From positions 930,001 to 994,000 of the forward strand of contig WBMV01001117.1 of the NCBI GenBank assembly GCA_013396655.1: a stretch of 64,000 nt of DNA, written 5' to 3'. The notes under the pieces are model-generated. The model made no database searches and was not told the origin of the DNA. It saw only the letters and a list, made by a program, of their open reading frames with translations. The DNA is from Campylorhamphus procurvoides. Taxonomy: Eukaryota; Chordata; Aves; Passeriformes; Dendrocolaptidae. The number at the start of each line of letters is the position of its first letter. Positions within the stretch are counted from its first letter, which is position 1. This document shows positions 13,216 to 24,119 of this stretch, piece after piece. The translations under genes and the position numbers were made by a program.

Positions 13216-15410
13216 GTTAACAGCAGCTAAACAGTCACACCTTGCTCCTAAACGTTAAAAGGAAAGAACATGACATAAGATGTCGCAACAGAAAAACCCA
13301 AAGAATTAGTAAACCAGTTCTTTTCATTGTCATTTTAAAGGCTGTTGAACATAAATATACTGCAATAACAGAAATCTTGGAGAAGTACAATAATTCATAG
13401 TTCAAGTAATTCCAGAAACTGTACTAACTTTTCTAAACTTCTTTTGTAATTTCCTCTATGTTCAGTGGTACCCCATTTCATACAGTAATTTTCATCAGCA
13501 AAGTTCAAAACCTATTCTAAAAAGTACTCATTAGCATGACAGTTCCTCCAAAATCCACCAAGATCAAGGAAAAGTACCTTTCCTGATGTTTGCCAGCTGG
13601 TTTCAGTTCTGCTAACTAGCAAGGGATCTATTGTATCTAACATCTGGAGGGTGTTAATATTGGTTCAATGTTTAGAGATTTAGCCAGAAAAGCAGAAATT
13701 CAACTGGAAACTGCTGGGGGGGAGGGGGGAGGGGAGGAAATCAAAGCCTCCAGATAGAGCTCTAAAAGAAAAGGCATTATTCTTAGTCAATGGTTGTCTC
13801 TTCCTGATCCTAGATAGTAATATTTTCTCATGTTCATACGCTGAGCAAAAAGCAAATACTTGTGTGGATAAATCATGGATTTCTGTGTCAATTAGCACAA
13901 AACTTATTTTGCAATAATCATTATGTGGAGAGACGTGGATGAAATTAAGCTGATACATTAATTTTTTGGTTTAGGATATTTCTTTTTTTCCAGTTTTTTT
14001 TCCCCTTTTAACTGAAAGAAGATACCTATATATCCTGAGTATTTTTCAAACACTGCACAAATATAAACTTTTGAAATGGAAAATTTCTAAAAGATAAGTC
14101 TGCTTGTATGTGTAGGACTATTTTGTTTGAGACTATGTTAACCACCTGGCGCAAATAAAGATGGCTGGAAAATATATTTACTAAGGTGGAGTTTTTTTAA
14201 AGAAAATCAAAATCAGGTGCATTTTAAACAAAAAGCTCTAGTAAATTAACTAATTATAAAATTAACCTACAGTTGCAATTATATTTTTACCACAGTATGA
14301 GACATTTCCATCTTCCCAGTTTGGGCTTTTTCTTCAGCAAGCACTGTAGAGCTTAAGCAATATTTTGTCCTTTTCTGCTGTAAATCTCTGCCTGTAACAA
14401 AGTAGTTCACAGTACAAATATATGGCTTGAAGCCTAAATGGCTCTTGGGGGTTTAAATACAGCTTACAGAAAGGTCAGCCCTCTGTATGGAGCAAGGGGT
14501 AACAAAACCAATGTTGGAAGGAAACAAAACCATGAAAATACTGTTTTCAAGAAGGCACAATTTTTCTGGCTTTCTCTTTTGCTGGCTGCACCAGACCATG
14601 TATTCACGCCATCAACCTGTAGCCAGTTCTCCGGACAGTATAGAGAGAAGAACAATCCCCGGTTTATTTCTGGATTTTCCCAATCTACTTGTGTATTGAC
14701 AAAAGCATCTCTTGACTCTGTTATAGCCCAAGAACCAAGCTGAGCCCTACTGGTTTGTGTGGCTACTTAGAAAACATTCACCTTCTTGTTCTTCACAGCT
14801 TATCCATAACCCTAGGAAGATGTAATGAAAACCAGCTGAATCTTCTTCTTTGACTCTGAACATGAGTTCTCTCTGACCTTGTTAATTTTGATATTTTGTG
14901 TTTACCTCTACGATTAGCACAACCACTACATTTTACAAATTCATGAAAGTGACTTCGAACGGAATAAGATAACGCAGTATGTGACACTGTTTGTAGAAAC
15001 CTTTTTTCAGTTTGCACATCCAAGTATCCACACTGGTTGTGACATTGTCCAGTCCAACAAAGACAATAACACTATGTGATCTCTGTGACAAGTAATCTCT
15101 TTACTGAAGCAGAAGCGATGAATCTGTCCTACCAAGAAAGCTGGAACTGTTTGATGCAACTCCGACATCACGTCTATAATCATTTTCTATCATCAGCCTA
15201 AGTGAATACGTTCAAAGAGTGAGCACTGTTCAAGGAAATTGCTTTCTTCCTTTTGATATTTTTGAGGCAGAAAAATGAGACTAGATTTGTTGAACAGATT
15301 AATCCTGCCTGGTGCATGATTTGTAGTAGTTTAGTGCTACTGTTTTTCTAATTAAATAGATAGAATCTCAATTTGTTTGTGTTCTTCTGGCATTTAGTTA
15401 GTAATAATTT
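13216..15410. other. Non-coding DNA with one G-rich tract
   Basis: No gene recognised. A G-rich purine tract at 13716-13734 has seven, six and four G separated by single A. Stops occur in all frames. The open frames at 14438-14743 and 14464-14655 are on opposite strands over the same bases and have no domain signature. Confidence 0.55.
13716..13734 (+). other. G-quadruplex-capable G-run
   Basis: G7-A-G6-A-G4 gives at least four runs of three G with one-base loops, an unusually tight arrangement for AT-rich DNA. Confidence 0.45.
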
Positions 15411-15475
15411 CACAGAATCATAGAAACACTTAGGTTGGAAATGACCTATAAGTTCATCAAGCCCAACCATAAATT
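15411..15475 (-). mobile_element. Short CR1 3'-end fragment
   Basis: CACAGAATCATAGAAACACT, then AGGTTGGAAATGACC and TCATCAAGCCCAACC on the plus strand are the reverse complement of the last 65 bases or so of a CR1 element. It is severely 5'-truncated and holds no coding sequence. Confidence 0.85.
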
Positions 15476-15946
15476 TAATTCATCTACAAACGTAACTATT
15501 TTTAACATATATTTTCTTTTTTATGGGACATTTTAAAAGCACACCCATTTTTATTTCTTCAGAGGTAGAGGAATAACTCAAGAGTTTTCTTCAGGCACAT
15601 TACGGAAGCCGCTCCTTCAGCTCTTCTGAGCTTCCACATTCATCAAAGAACATTAAAGTCTCAATAAAGCAGACTCAATAATCAGATGACCAGATAAAAA
15701 TCTGCATTTTTCTATAGCACAAAACATGGATCTTCACAAGATACACCATCTTGGAATTCATTATCGTTGCACACAGTTTGGAGGAGCTACTCCCAGATTA
15801 CACCTCAGTAAGTGAGATCCGAACCAGGCGTTTTCTTCCAAGCTATTTTCCTATTTAAATAAAGATTGACTCAGAGATAATTTTTTTAAAATATATATAT
15901 TTTTAAGTAACGGGGTGGAAGGAATTCCCTGAGCACATACACACTT
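15476..15946. other. AT-rich non-coding DNA
   Basis: Nothing recognised. It contains an (AT)n stretch around 15889-15902. Confidence 0.5.
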
Positions 15947-16290
15947 TTGAAGAGTGGTGCATGCTCCTTAAGAGGGAAGATCTGTTTATATCTGTGCCAT
16001 CGATGGCGATACCGCATTTTGAATCAACTCCCATTTCGCCTTAATTGTTCTGTCAACCTGTTTGGGATCTCATCTACCTTCCTCATTACAGCCTTCAGAG
16101 GGAGGGTTCCTACCACACTGAGAGTCAAGAGCAGATCATGTCCCTCATTTAGACCCAACACATCTTTCCACAGCCCACTAATTGCATGGCAGCTCAGGCT
16201 CATTTGTCTTCCCAGATCGTTAAAATTCATCACCATGCTCTGCGAGCTCTCACTCCTGCCCTTGGATGGGCAGCTGTAGATTATTTAGCC
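15947..16290 (-). other. Candidate conserved or coding-like stretch, both strands open
   Basis: On the minus strand an ATG at 16236 opens 70 codons to a TGA ending at 16024 (begins MVMNFNDLGRQMSLSCHAIS). The frame stays open upstream to a TAA about 40 codon-bases before, with TCTACAG just inside that could act as an acceptor. The plus strand is also open across 15947-16279 from a TTG. CpG dinucleotides (CATCGATGGCGATACCGC) are more frequent than in surrounding DNA. I recognise no family. It may be an exon, a conserved non-coding element, or chance. Confidence 0.2.
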
Positions 16291-19200
16291 AAACCAATCC
16301 CTAATGTTTTTAACTAGGAACTGACCCCAGCACCTGAGCACCTGCTGGGCTCTTAGTCTCTGTCATGTTAAAAGAGTGCACAGAAGGACTCAAGCCATCA
16401 AAAGCATCCTGCTGCATTACATTAAATATTGATAAAAAATATGCAAATTGTTTATTGATCTTCTCCAGGAAGGGCTGAGATAATGAGAGAGGGACTGTTT
16501 GAGATGATGCTTGGGATTTTTAACTTTTTTTTTTTTTTTACATTAGACAGTTGTTGATAGCTGAAGTTAATGAGGTCTTTTGGTTCACTCAGTATTTCAG
16601 ACCTTACCACTACTCTGAAGACAAAAGAGATCAATGCACCTTTATTGTGCATCACTGCCAGCAGTGCCCTGTAAAGGGCAGGAGTATTTGTACAGGTGCA
16701 GTGCCACCACTCCTTACTAACTTTACTTGTACTGCCCTGGTTAATATTATACTACTCTAAATTGTCTTATCCTGCACTGTATTTGTGTTTCAAGGTTGAT
16801 ATATATCAGAAGTCGATGTTCACGCTTTTTCCAACTTATTAGCAGTTCAGTATATAATTAATACCCAGAGACCAGTTGTTTTTCCATTCCCCTTTGCTCA
16901 GAGCATTAACTGCATCACATATGCTTCCTACCCTTTGTGTGATTGACATGTGACAGCTTTTAACTGTCTTTCTGTGCTTTCATCCTCATGCTGGAAATTT
17001 CTTCACATTCACATCCTTGGCTTTTGTTTTTTTCCCCTGTCTTTCTCTTCCTCAGATTTTTGGGTCTCTCAGGGGAGTAAGCCACCATAAACCCAAAGCA
17101 GCTGGATCAGGGCATTGCTGACCACACACTGACCATCCATTTGAAACCACAAATCTCTCACACTTGGTCTACCTGCAGGATGTTGCTTCTGCACCTCCAT
17201 CAAGCCTAACTCCAGACAGAAACACTGTGAATATGGCCACATGAAGTCTCCCTCTGCAATCGGGGTCCCATTAAACAAATTCCTGGAGTGTCTGCTTCTT
17301 GTCTAGGAAACAGCAACAGAGAGGTCAAAAAGGTTTGCCTATGCAGAGTCCAGACTGCAGTGACCGTCATTCCAGCCCAGCACTCCTTTGAAAGAGCCTC
17401 CCTTCCCAAAGAATATACTTCATATTCTTACCATAATCTACAACTTCTTCTCCTTTCTTTCCCCTTAATAATGTGCAGCTGACAACACAGGAACAGAATG
17501 AGAAAGCAAACAAAGGCACAGAGAAGTAGGAAGATTTGCTGCAGATTGCAAATGATTAGTGGCAAGACTGTAAATACAACACAAATCACATGGGTTCCAA
17601 TCTGCTGCTGTTGTCCCTGGGCCACCAGTGTCCCCATGGGCAGTTATGCAGGTGCCTGTAACAGCAAATGCCAACCTGAGCTATACTTCCAAAACCAACA
17701 GTCTATTTAGTTAATGTTACCAAGTGGTTTTGTCACAGGAAAGTATGTCCTGGGAAAGGTGTTTCCAACACAAGCAGACAGCAAGAGGTGGAGGTGGATA
17801 AATACTGTCAGAGAGGGGATAACACCTCGGGATGATGCATCCAAATGGGATGACCAGATAAAATCTTGCATCTGTCCTGGCCAAATTCAGCTCCCTAGTG
17901 TATCAGTTTAAGAGCAAGAATTCAAACTTCATAGTAGCTTGACCTAGAGGCCTAATCCTTAAGGTACTTGTGTTTATAGTACTTCTGCTATATTACGCAT
18001 CTTTACAATGACCAACTCTTCTGACAATCTGAAATGGGAAAATAGAGACTTCAACACCTTCCTTTTTTTGTTCAAGTCTTCTAAGGATTTGGATATAGAA
18101 AGTATTAAATATAAAATCTAGAGTATGCTATTCCTAGAAACAGCCGCATCTCAGCACTCTTGGGAAAAAAATCTGGAAACAATTACTAAAGATATTCGAA
18201 ATCATAGACTGAATATATTTGTAGATTTTTTTATCATTATACATCAACTAAGACCATGGGAGAAAAGCTATGTTTTCTAGGGGAGAAATACTCAAATGAG
18301 AGCCTGAAAAAGTTTTTGTTCCAGAGAAAATCAGAAAAACATAAATAAACAATTATTCAAAATTAGATGAAAGAACAAAGTGATTGATGGACTGTACTTC
18401 TCTGTGTACAATTTCAAGATTGATGCCATACTATTGTGTATGTCAGGGTACAACAGACCTGAATTATTAATTGCTCTATGATTCCCAGAATGATACACTC
18501 CCTCAGAACTTCTCTGAATGTATATTCTGTACATGTAAGCAAGAGCAAAAGAGCTTCTGCTTTCCCAGATAAACAGAAGCACTTTTAGGTTTGACAGTTT
18601 TTTGCTGTCCCCACCAAGAGAAAGAACCAACCAATTTAAAACTGCTATGCAGAGGGAAAACATTTTTCCCTCATCTCTTTCACACCAGAGTATTTAATTT
18701 TGAATTTATTCAAACAAAAATTTCAGAGCTCTCACTGCTCCATCAGCCTCTTGCCCAAGGTGTTTTCAAGCCCACAACTGCAGAAGAGAAGGGTGGAGTA
18801 GAGCCCCAGTGCTTCAGACAATCAGTTTTGAAAGCATGTTACAGCCTGTTCAGTTGCATGGCCCTATTCATTTTCTATGTTTCGAACAAGAGTCATTTGC
18901 TTGAACACTGTTTTGACAGGGGTTTTTTTGCTCTTTTTTTAAATGTCAATTTATTCAAAGAAATGAAAACATATGAAAACAAGAACAAAAGCTAAATGCA
19001 AGTAAGAGATAACAGAAGGAAGCTGTTAAATATGACCAAGAAAATATTTCTTTTGTCTCTATTAGCTGTATCGGAACTGAAAACACAGACAGAGGACCTC
19101 CTAGTTACACTTCTGTAGACTGAGAATAAAGTCACCGAAGTCTTGGGACCTTAATCTGTTAATGAATGCAGAAAAAAACCCAAGGTATCTTTGTGTTTCT

Positions 19201-19640
19201 TTACTGTACTAAATGTATTTACAGCTCAAAACCCTGATTCCCATTTTAAAAAAGGCCACTGTAAACATTTCTGAGGATGCAAACAGACCACAAGGTAGGA
19301 ACAAACTGTATTTACATCTACTGAATGACCCTGTTGAACAGTGAGAGTGACCCAAAGTCGCTTTCATGTCAACAGAAATCAGATCTTAAATTCCAAAAGC
19401 AGAATGCAATGACAACACTAATAGTTAACAATAACCAATTTCTAAAACCAGATGATTTAAAATAAAATCTTTTAGGCAGTCTTTCAGTTCATAGTTCAGC
19501 TTTGCAGGAGGTTTAGGTTTTTCAGGGGTTGGTTGTACACCATGCAACAGGCTCTACAGGATTTAGGGAGCACATAAGTTTCACTTACTTCACTTCTATA
19601 TTTTTTAGGCAGTGGTGACTTCATAGAAAAAGGGATTTCA
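16291..19640. other. Non-coding DNA, no gene recognised
   Basis: Stops in all frames. Contains a 15-base T run (16525-16539) and a strong pyrimidine tract plus acceptor-like CTCAG at 17021-17055, followed by frames that close quickly. The 134-codon frame at 18591-18995 has biased composition from T-rich DNA and no domain signature. Confidence 0.55.
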
Positions 19641-19830
19641 TCATAGAATATATTGAGTTGGAAGGGACCCACAAGGATCAAGTCCAGCTCCTGGCCCTGC
19701 ACAGGACAACCCCAAGAATCACACCATAAGCCTGAGAGTATTTCACCCATATCAAACAAAGCCCTCAAACCCAGAAAACAGACAAGCCCCAAATGTGTAA
19801 TCTAACTCTGGCAGTCCCACCAGGTACCTA
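19641..19830 (-). mobile_element. CR1 LINE fragment, interrupted
   Basis: TCATAGAATATATTGAGTTG, then GAAGGGACCCACAAGGATCA, and CCTGGCCCTGCACAGGACAA with CCCCAAGAATCACACCATAA follow a common bird CR1 3' consensus in reverse orientation. After GCCTGAGAGTATTT (about 19731-19744) the match breaks for some 55 bases and appears to resume at about 19802 with CTAACTCTGGCAG. Either a small insertion or local divergence has disrupted the copy. No ORF2 remains. Confidence 0.85.
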
Positions 19831-20188
19831 AGTGCTACGTGCTCCAGCAGCCATGCAGGCACTTCTCTGGCAATGCAAGCCACAGGCTTGATGAACCCCA
19901 GACTATCTGTGTGGTTGGCAATCACTGTAGGAGCACCTCACCAGGGGTCCCTCAACCACTGGGAACCTCTGGGTCTCTCAGGAAAGTTGTGTAAATCTTA
20001 GAAAACACAGCTGATAGCAATCTGTCTAAAAAGCTGATAACATCTAGGAACCTGGGAAATTCCCAGAGCTTTAATGGTTTCTTAACTAGAAATGAGACAT
20101 CCTGAAAGTAAGCTGGAAGCCCAGGTTTACCAGGAGCTACAGGATCAGTAGCTAGCAGTCTGGACGTTCAGGTTCCCAAACCTCTTAG

Positions 20189-20224
20189 GAGCCTGTCTCT
20201 GGGACAGACATGATCTGCTGCCAG
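20189..20224 (+). other. Exon-like segment, 36 bases, phase 0
   Basis: An acceptor-like CCTCTTAG ends at 20188 and an exact consensus donor CAG/GTAAGT follows at 20222-20230. The 36 bases between are 12 open codons in frame 0. Upstream pyrimidine content is only moderate. The segment is very small for an exon, and no partner exon is recognised, so chance is a real alternative. Confidence 0.15.
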
Positions 20225-20780
20225 GTAAGTGTGGGAACTAAGGAGCTTGTACAGCCTTCCTGGCACATGCTGCGCAGGCACACTAGCAGGAAAAGTCATT
20301 AGAACTCTTCCTGTGCTCCTCCATCTCTGTAGATTATTTTGGATTTGATAAACAGGATTTTTTCTGGGAGGAAAGGATTCTCTTGAAAAACACCAAACTG
20401 ATCCCAAATTCTGCTCCCCTCAAGACTATGCAGTCATCTTCAGCAAACATAGCATCAGATACACCTGAAAACAGGAAGAAATGCTACTGACAAGGTATTC
20501 CTTTCACAGGATTCCCACACTGCTAGAGAATTAAAGAGAAAACAAACAATATCTGACAGATATTAATCACATCACTTAATACACAAAGCACCAGGTGTGA
20601 TGGAGATGAGGTGGCAGAGGAATTGATACAGAATAAAATTGATTGTTTTCAACTGTGTTTTTCGCAGACGAAAACCCTCTAGAATGTATTCCTATTTTAA
20701 AAAATATTTAGTCATTCTTTCATAAATGAATTGTAAGTTAATATTCTGATGTCAGTCATTCAGAAAGAAAAAAGAAATAA

Positions 20781-20835
20781 AGGTATGTTCAGGAATGAGC
20801 AACTGCTGCTCAAAAAGAGCAGTAAGAACATACCT
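20781..20835. repeat. Nested inverted repeat (hairpin)
   Basis: AGGTATGTTC (20781-20790) and GAACATACCT (20826-20835) are perfect 10-base inverted arms. Inside, CTGCTC (20806-20811) pairs with GAGCAG (20817-20822) across a five-A loop. The left side has a 12-base unpaired stretch. Each outer arm also looks like a splice donor (AG/GTATGT) on its own strand. Confidence 0.5.
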
Positions 20836-21229
20836 GCAATCTGTTTTGAAAATTTACCTAGAGATCACAGTTAAAGCTCTTGGGAACAGAGCAAAACATA
20901 GCCAGCATTGTCTTCAGTAGCAAACAGCACTTCCATATCAAATGCTTTCTCATCTCACCCTAGCAGCCAAAAAGGGGCATTACTGGTGTCAACCCATACC
21001 TGCAGGCTGTTTCTGGTTTACCAGCAAGGATGTCAAAAGCCACAACACAGGATCTGAGCTGTCACACATTAGCCCCACAAAAGCAGAAGATGCTTCACAG
21101 TTGTTTTTTCAACACTTCAGTCTAAACAACTTAGCACAAATTAAAAAAACCCAGAAAACTAAATTACTGTGAGAACATCCTTCCCCGCAAAGAGACCTTT
21201 TTTAACTCCCTTGTGGAGCCTCAGCCCAT

Positions 21230-21500
21230 CTGTTTAATTTTGTATTTGCAGGTTAGCATGGCAACAGTCAAAGTAAGGTCACTGAAGAAATGTTTAGGTT
21301 AATATAATCACTTCATCCCTTTGAAATACAGCATGTTGTGCCAGCAAGGCCACACACCAAAGAGGCAAGGTATTTGTTTAAGAGCAAGGAACCTCTCTCT
21401 TCTATTCATTTCCGCTTGTTTAGCCCTAATGTAGCTCAGCTAATTTCTCTGGCATTGTTTGAAGGAGCCTGGTGATGCCAAGATCCAATAAAATCTATAC
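21230..21500. promoter_or_regulatory. Candidate conserved element with RFX-like X-box
   Basis: GTTAGCATGGCAAC at 21252-21265 resembles the palindromic RFX X-box, with one half (GGCAAC) exact. It is followed at 21275-21281 by AAGGTCA, an extended nuclear-receptor half-site, with TCAAAG just before. The region has no open frame of note and no repeat signature. Functional status is inferred from motifs only. Confidence 0.2.
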
Positions 21501-21837
21501 CATTGTTACTGGTGATTGAAGAAACATGTACGCAGGGAAGAGAAAGCTCTATCACCTCCCCAAACACAGCTGCCAACAGGAAGGAGCCCAATCCTTGACC
21601 TCCAACAGCTCCAGATCAGCAGCAGTTACTACCTAGGACCTGATTTTACCATCTGTGATTGCAAAGGTAGGGTTGCCTCCTTCCTGCCTCATTCTCCAAC
21701 ACCCATGCTGCACGAGAAGACGCTTCCGCAGCACTGCCAGGCTAAGCTTTCTGGGTATCATCCACTGCTCCAGAGCAACTTCCTGCCTGCAGGTACTCTG
21801 CCACCTCACACCCTGCAAGAAAACAATGGAGCCTACT

Positions 21838-21999
21838 CTTTTTACTTCCTCCCATCTCTGGAAATGTTCAAGGCCAGGTTGGAGGCAGCTTTGAGCAGCC
21901 TGGTCTAGTGGAAGCTGGCCCTGCCCCTTGGCAGGAGGGTTGGAATGTGATGATCTTTAAGGTCCCTTCCAACCCAAACCATTCTGTGATTCTGTAATC
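21838..21999 (+). mobile_element. CR1 LINE 3' end, plus orientation
   Basis: The frame ending at 21908 finishes PSLEMFKARLEAALSSLV, the C-terminus of CR1 ORF2 protein. It is followed by the 3' untranslated end with GGTCTAGTGGAAGCTGGCCC, GGTCCCTTCCAACCC and ATTCTGTGATTCTGTA. Only the last 160 bases or so are present, so the copy is 5'-truncated. Sequence is close to the usual avian consensus, suggesting a fairly young insertion within this window. Confidence 0.95.
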
Positions 22000-23504
22000 C
22001 TACTTGCATCTCTCCTGAATCCTTTCTCTGAGAAAAACACACACATATTTATCACTTGTATCATGGTTCTGGTGGGCAGTTTCAGCACTCACAACAATGA
22101 AAGTAATATACACAGTCTCCATTCTACAGTCCAGAAGAAACATGTTATATATTGACTGGAAAATGGAAAACTGAAGCATAGCAGCCCTCTTAATACTGCA
22201 GGGGCCTGATTCAATATCCACTGAAGTTTTTTTCATTGTCTTTAATAAGCTTTAATAACCCAGGTTCATAGAATTACTTCTTTACTAAATCAATTACAGA
22301 ACTACAAGCTATTTTGCAAGAGGACTGGTAGCGCAATTTACTCAGGATACACAATTCCTGCTAACCACTTTCTTTTTCTCTCTTTCTCCTCTTCTGTTAT
22401 TTTTGCATTTATTTTTAATAGATTTTTCAGTGCCTGTAACTCTGAAAGTCAACAAGTGAGAGCACTAATTTTAACAGATTTTTCTTGGTGCCTGTAACTC
22501 TGAAATTCAACAAGTGAGAGCACTAATTACATATGGATACCAAGATTTTAATGATAAGCATAAAAATATTTTCTACTTCATAAAAAAGAGATGAGCCTTT
22601 ATTTAATATATATATATGTAGATATAAATCACATTAAATGTCAGATTTTGGCACAAATATCCTCTTTATTACAGCCACTGATAAAATCACCTGTGATTTT
22701 CGGTGACATCCAGATTTAGATCCAGTGATCAAGCTGATAACGACACAAGAGAGGAAAATCAGGATGTGTACTGGAAATTCAAGCTGACACTCTGACCTTA
22801 ACTCAGGCTGTGGTGCTTTTAGAAAGGGAGGAGAAGGAGTAGCTTTCTTCTCAATCACAAGTTTAGTCAGGATTGTCATCCTATATTTTTTTGTCCTTTG
22901 CATAGTTTTATTAAATACTGCTTAAATATGTTCCAAGCTGACTAAATATTTAAAAAGAGACAATGCCATGCATTAGGCAGAGTACAGTCAAAGGGAGGAG
23001 TGCAATCAAAATAATTCCATTTCATAGGGAGAATTCCTGTATTGAAATAGGGAGGCATCAGTGCCTATACAAAGTCTGCAAACACTTGTTTTATAGTGAG
23101 AAGGCAGCTCTTTAAAAGAAAAAAAAAAGCCTGTTGTTCTATCTCCAGTGTTCCTCAAAATAACAGAAAATGTCTTTTTTAAATGCTCAATTTCCTTCAG
23201 AAACTAATTTTGCCAGTATGGAAAACAAAACATGATCTTGCAAGATCTAGAGATCTTGAATATATGTTTTATTTTGGTATTGCTATGAGTTGCTTAAATG
23301 TATAATGGTGATGAGATTGTTTGTCTGATTTTAATGCAGGTAATGTACTTGAAGCTCAGTGATCCAAGAGAAAATTTCCCAGCAGGCTATACTTGACAAG
23401 CAGGTGTCACTCAATCATGCACGTTTTCACCTCCCCGAGAGGACAGATGGTCCCAGCCTACTTAGCAATTCCATCCTCTGTTGGCACCCCCTCTCCAATG
23501 CAGT
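22000..23504. other. AT-rich non-coding DNA with a tandem duplication
   Basis: No gene recognised. Contains the tandem duplication at 22421-22532 and a short (AT)n at about 22606-22618. Confidence 0.5.
22421..22532. repeat. Two-copy tandem duplication, about 56-58 bases
   Basis: The unit from GATTTTTC through GTGCCTGTAACTCTGAAA and TCAACAAGTGAGAGCACTAA occurs twice in direct succession, starting at 22421 and 22477. Copies differ by a two-base length change near the start and one or two substitutions, so the duplication is recent. Unit sequence is not a repeat family I recognise. Confidence 0.9.
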
Positions 23505-23800
23505 GCCATAATAAAGATGCTCTGAGATTTGTGTTAATCTGTGGTCTTTGGGGTAAACTGTAAACAAAGTGTGTAGAGTTATCGCTTCTCATTATGAGCT
23601 GGACCTCTTATCTTCTCCTCTGCCTATAGCATGTAGCTATCTTTAATAGCCTTTACCCCTGGTCTCAGCTTTCATGGAGATTAGTTCCTATCATTTTAAG
23701 CACCACAGAATTACTTTGTCTGCAGAGACTTGACCTAATCTGTTTGAGGCTTTTACTATAAAGACAGTAAGACAGCCTTTTGTCTCCAAATTAGGAAGAC
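23505..23800. promoter_or_regulatory. Candidate conserved non-coding element with RUNX/FOX/SOX motifs
   Basis: TGTGGT at 23540-23545 (RUNX type), TGTAAACA at 23559-23566 (forkhead type) overlapping ACAAAG at 23564-23569 (SOX/TCF type), then CTTATC (GATA type) lie in a stretch of balanced composition without repeats or simple-sequence runs. No open frame. Enhancer function is an inference from motif density. Confidence 0.2.
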
Positions 23801-24119
23801 AATGGTTTAAATTGGCAATAGCTCCTGTTGCTGCATTTTATGCATGTACATGTGTTATACTTGCTGATTTCCTACTCTGAAATAGAAAAGGAATTGTTAT
23901 TCCCCTCACCATCATTCAGAAAGAGGTACAGCCAGAACTGGGAGGGGAGGGAATAAAAAATCTGTACATCTGAACACCATGTTGAGGGGGGTTATTTGTC
24001 AATTCTTTTTTCACTGCTGTGAAACATTTCCACTGCATCCAATTTCCCATGTGTAAAATGAAGATTATCTTCTCCTCACATTCTGACAAGTGCAGTAGGG
24101 AAAAAAGCAGAGGGAGATA
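23801..24119. other. Non-coding DNA, G-rich patches
   Basis: No gene. Contains GGG-A-GGGG-A-GGG at 23940-23951 and a six-G run near 23985. TGTAAAATGAAGATTATC near 24052 resembles a phrase found in some ancient vertebrate interspersed repeats, too short to call. Confidence 0.4.

Larger units (their letters stand above)
19831..21229. other. Non-coding DNA with an exon-like segment and a hairpin
   Basis: No gene recognised. It holds an acceptor/donor-bounded segment at 20189-20224 and an inverted repeat at 20781-20835, both listed separately. Confidence 0.5.

Noticed and set aside
17021..17055. Very strong pyrimidine tract and CTCAG acceptor
   Set aside because: All frames after it close within about 22 codons and no good donor follows at exon distance, so I do not call an exon.
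18591..18995. 134-codon plus-strand frame
   Set aside because: Low-complexity, T-rich codons; no domain; opposite-strand frame of similar length overlaps it in part.
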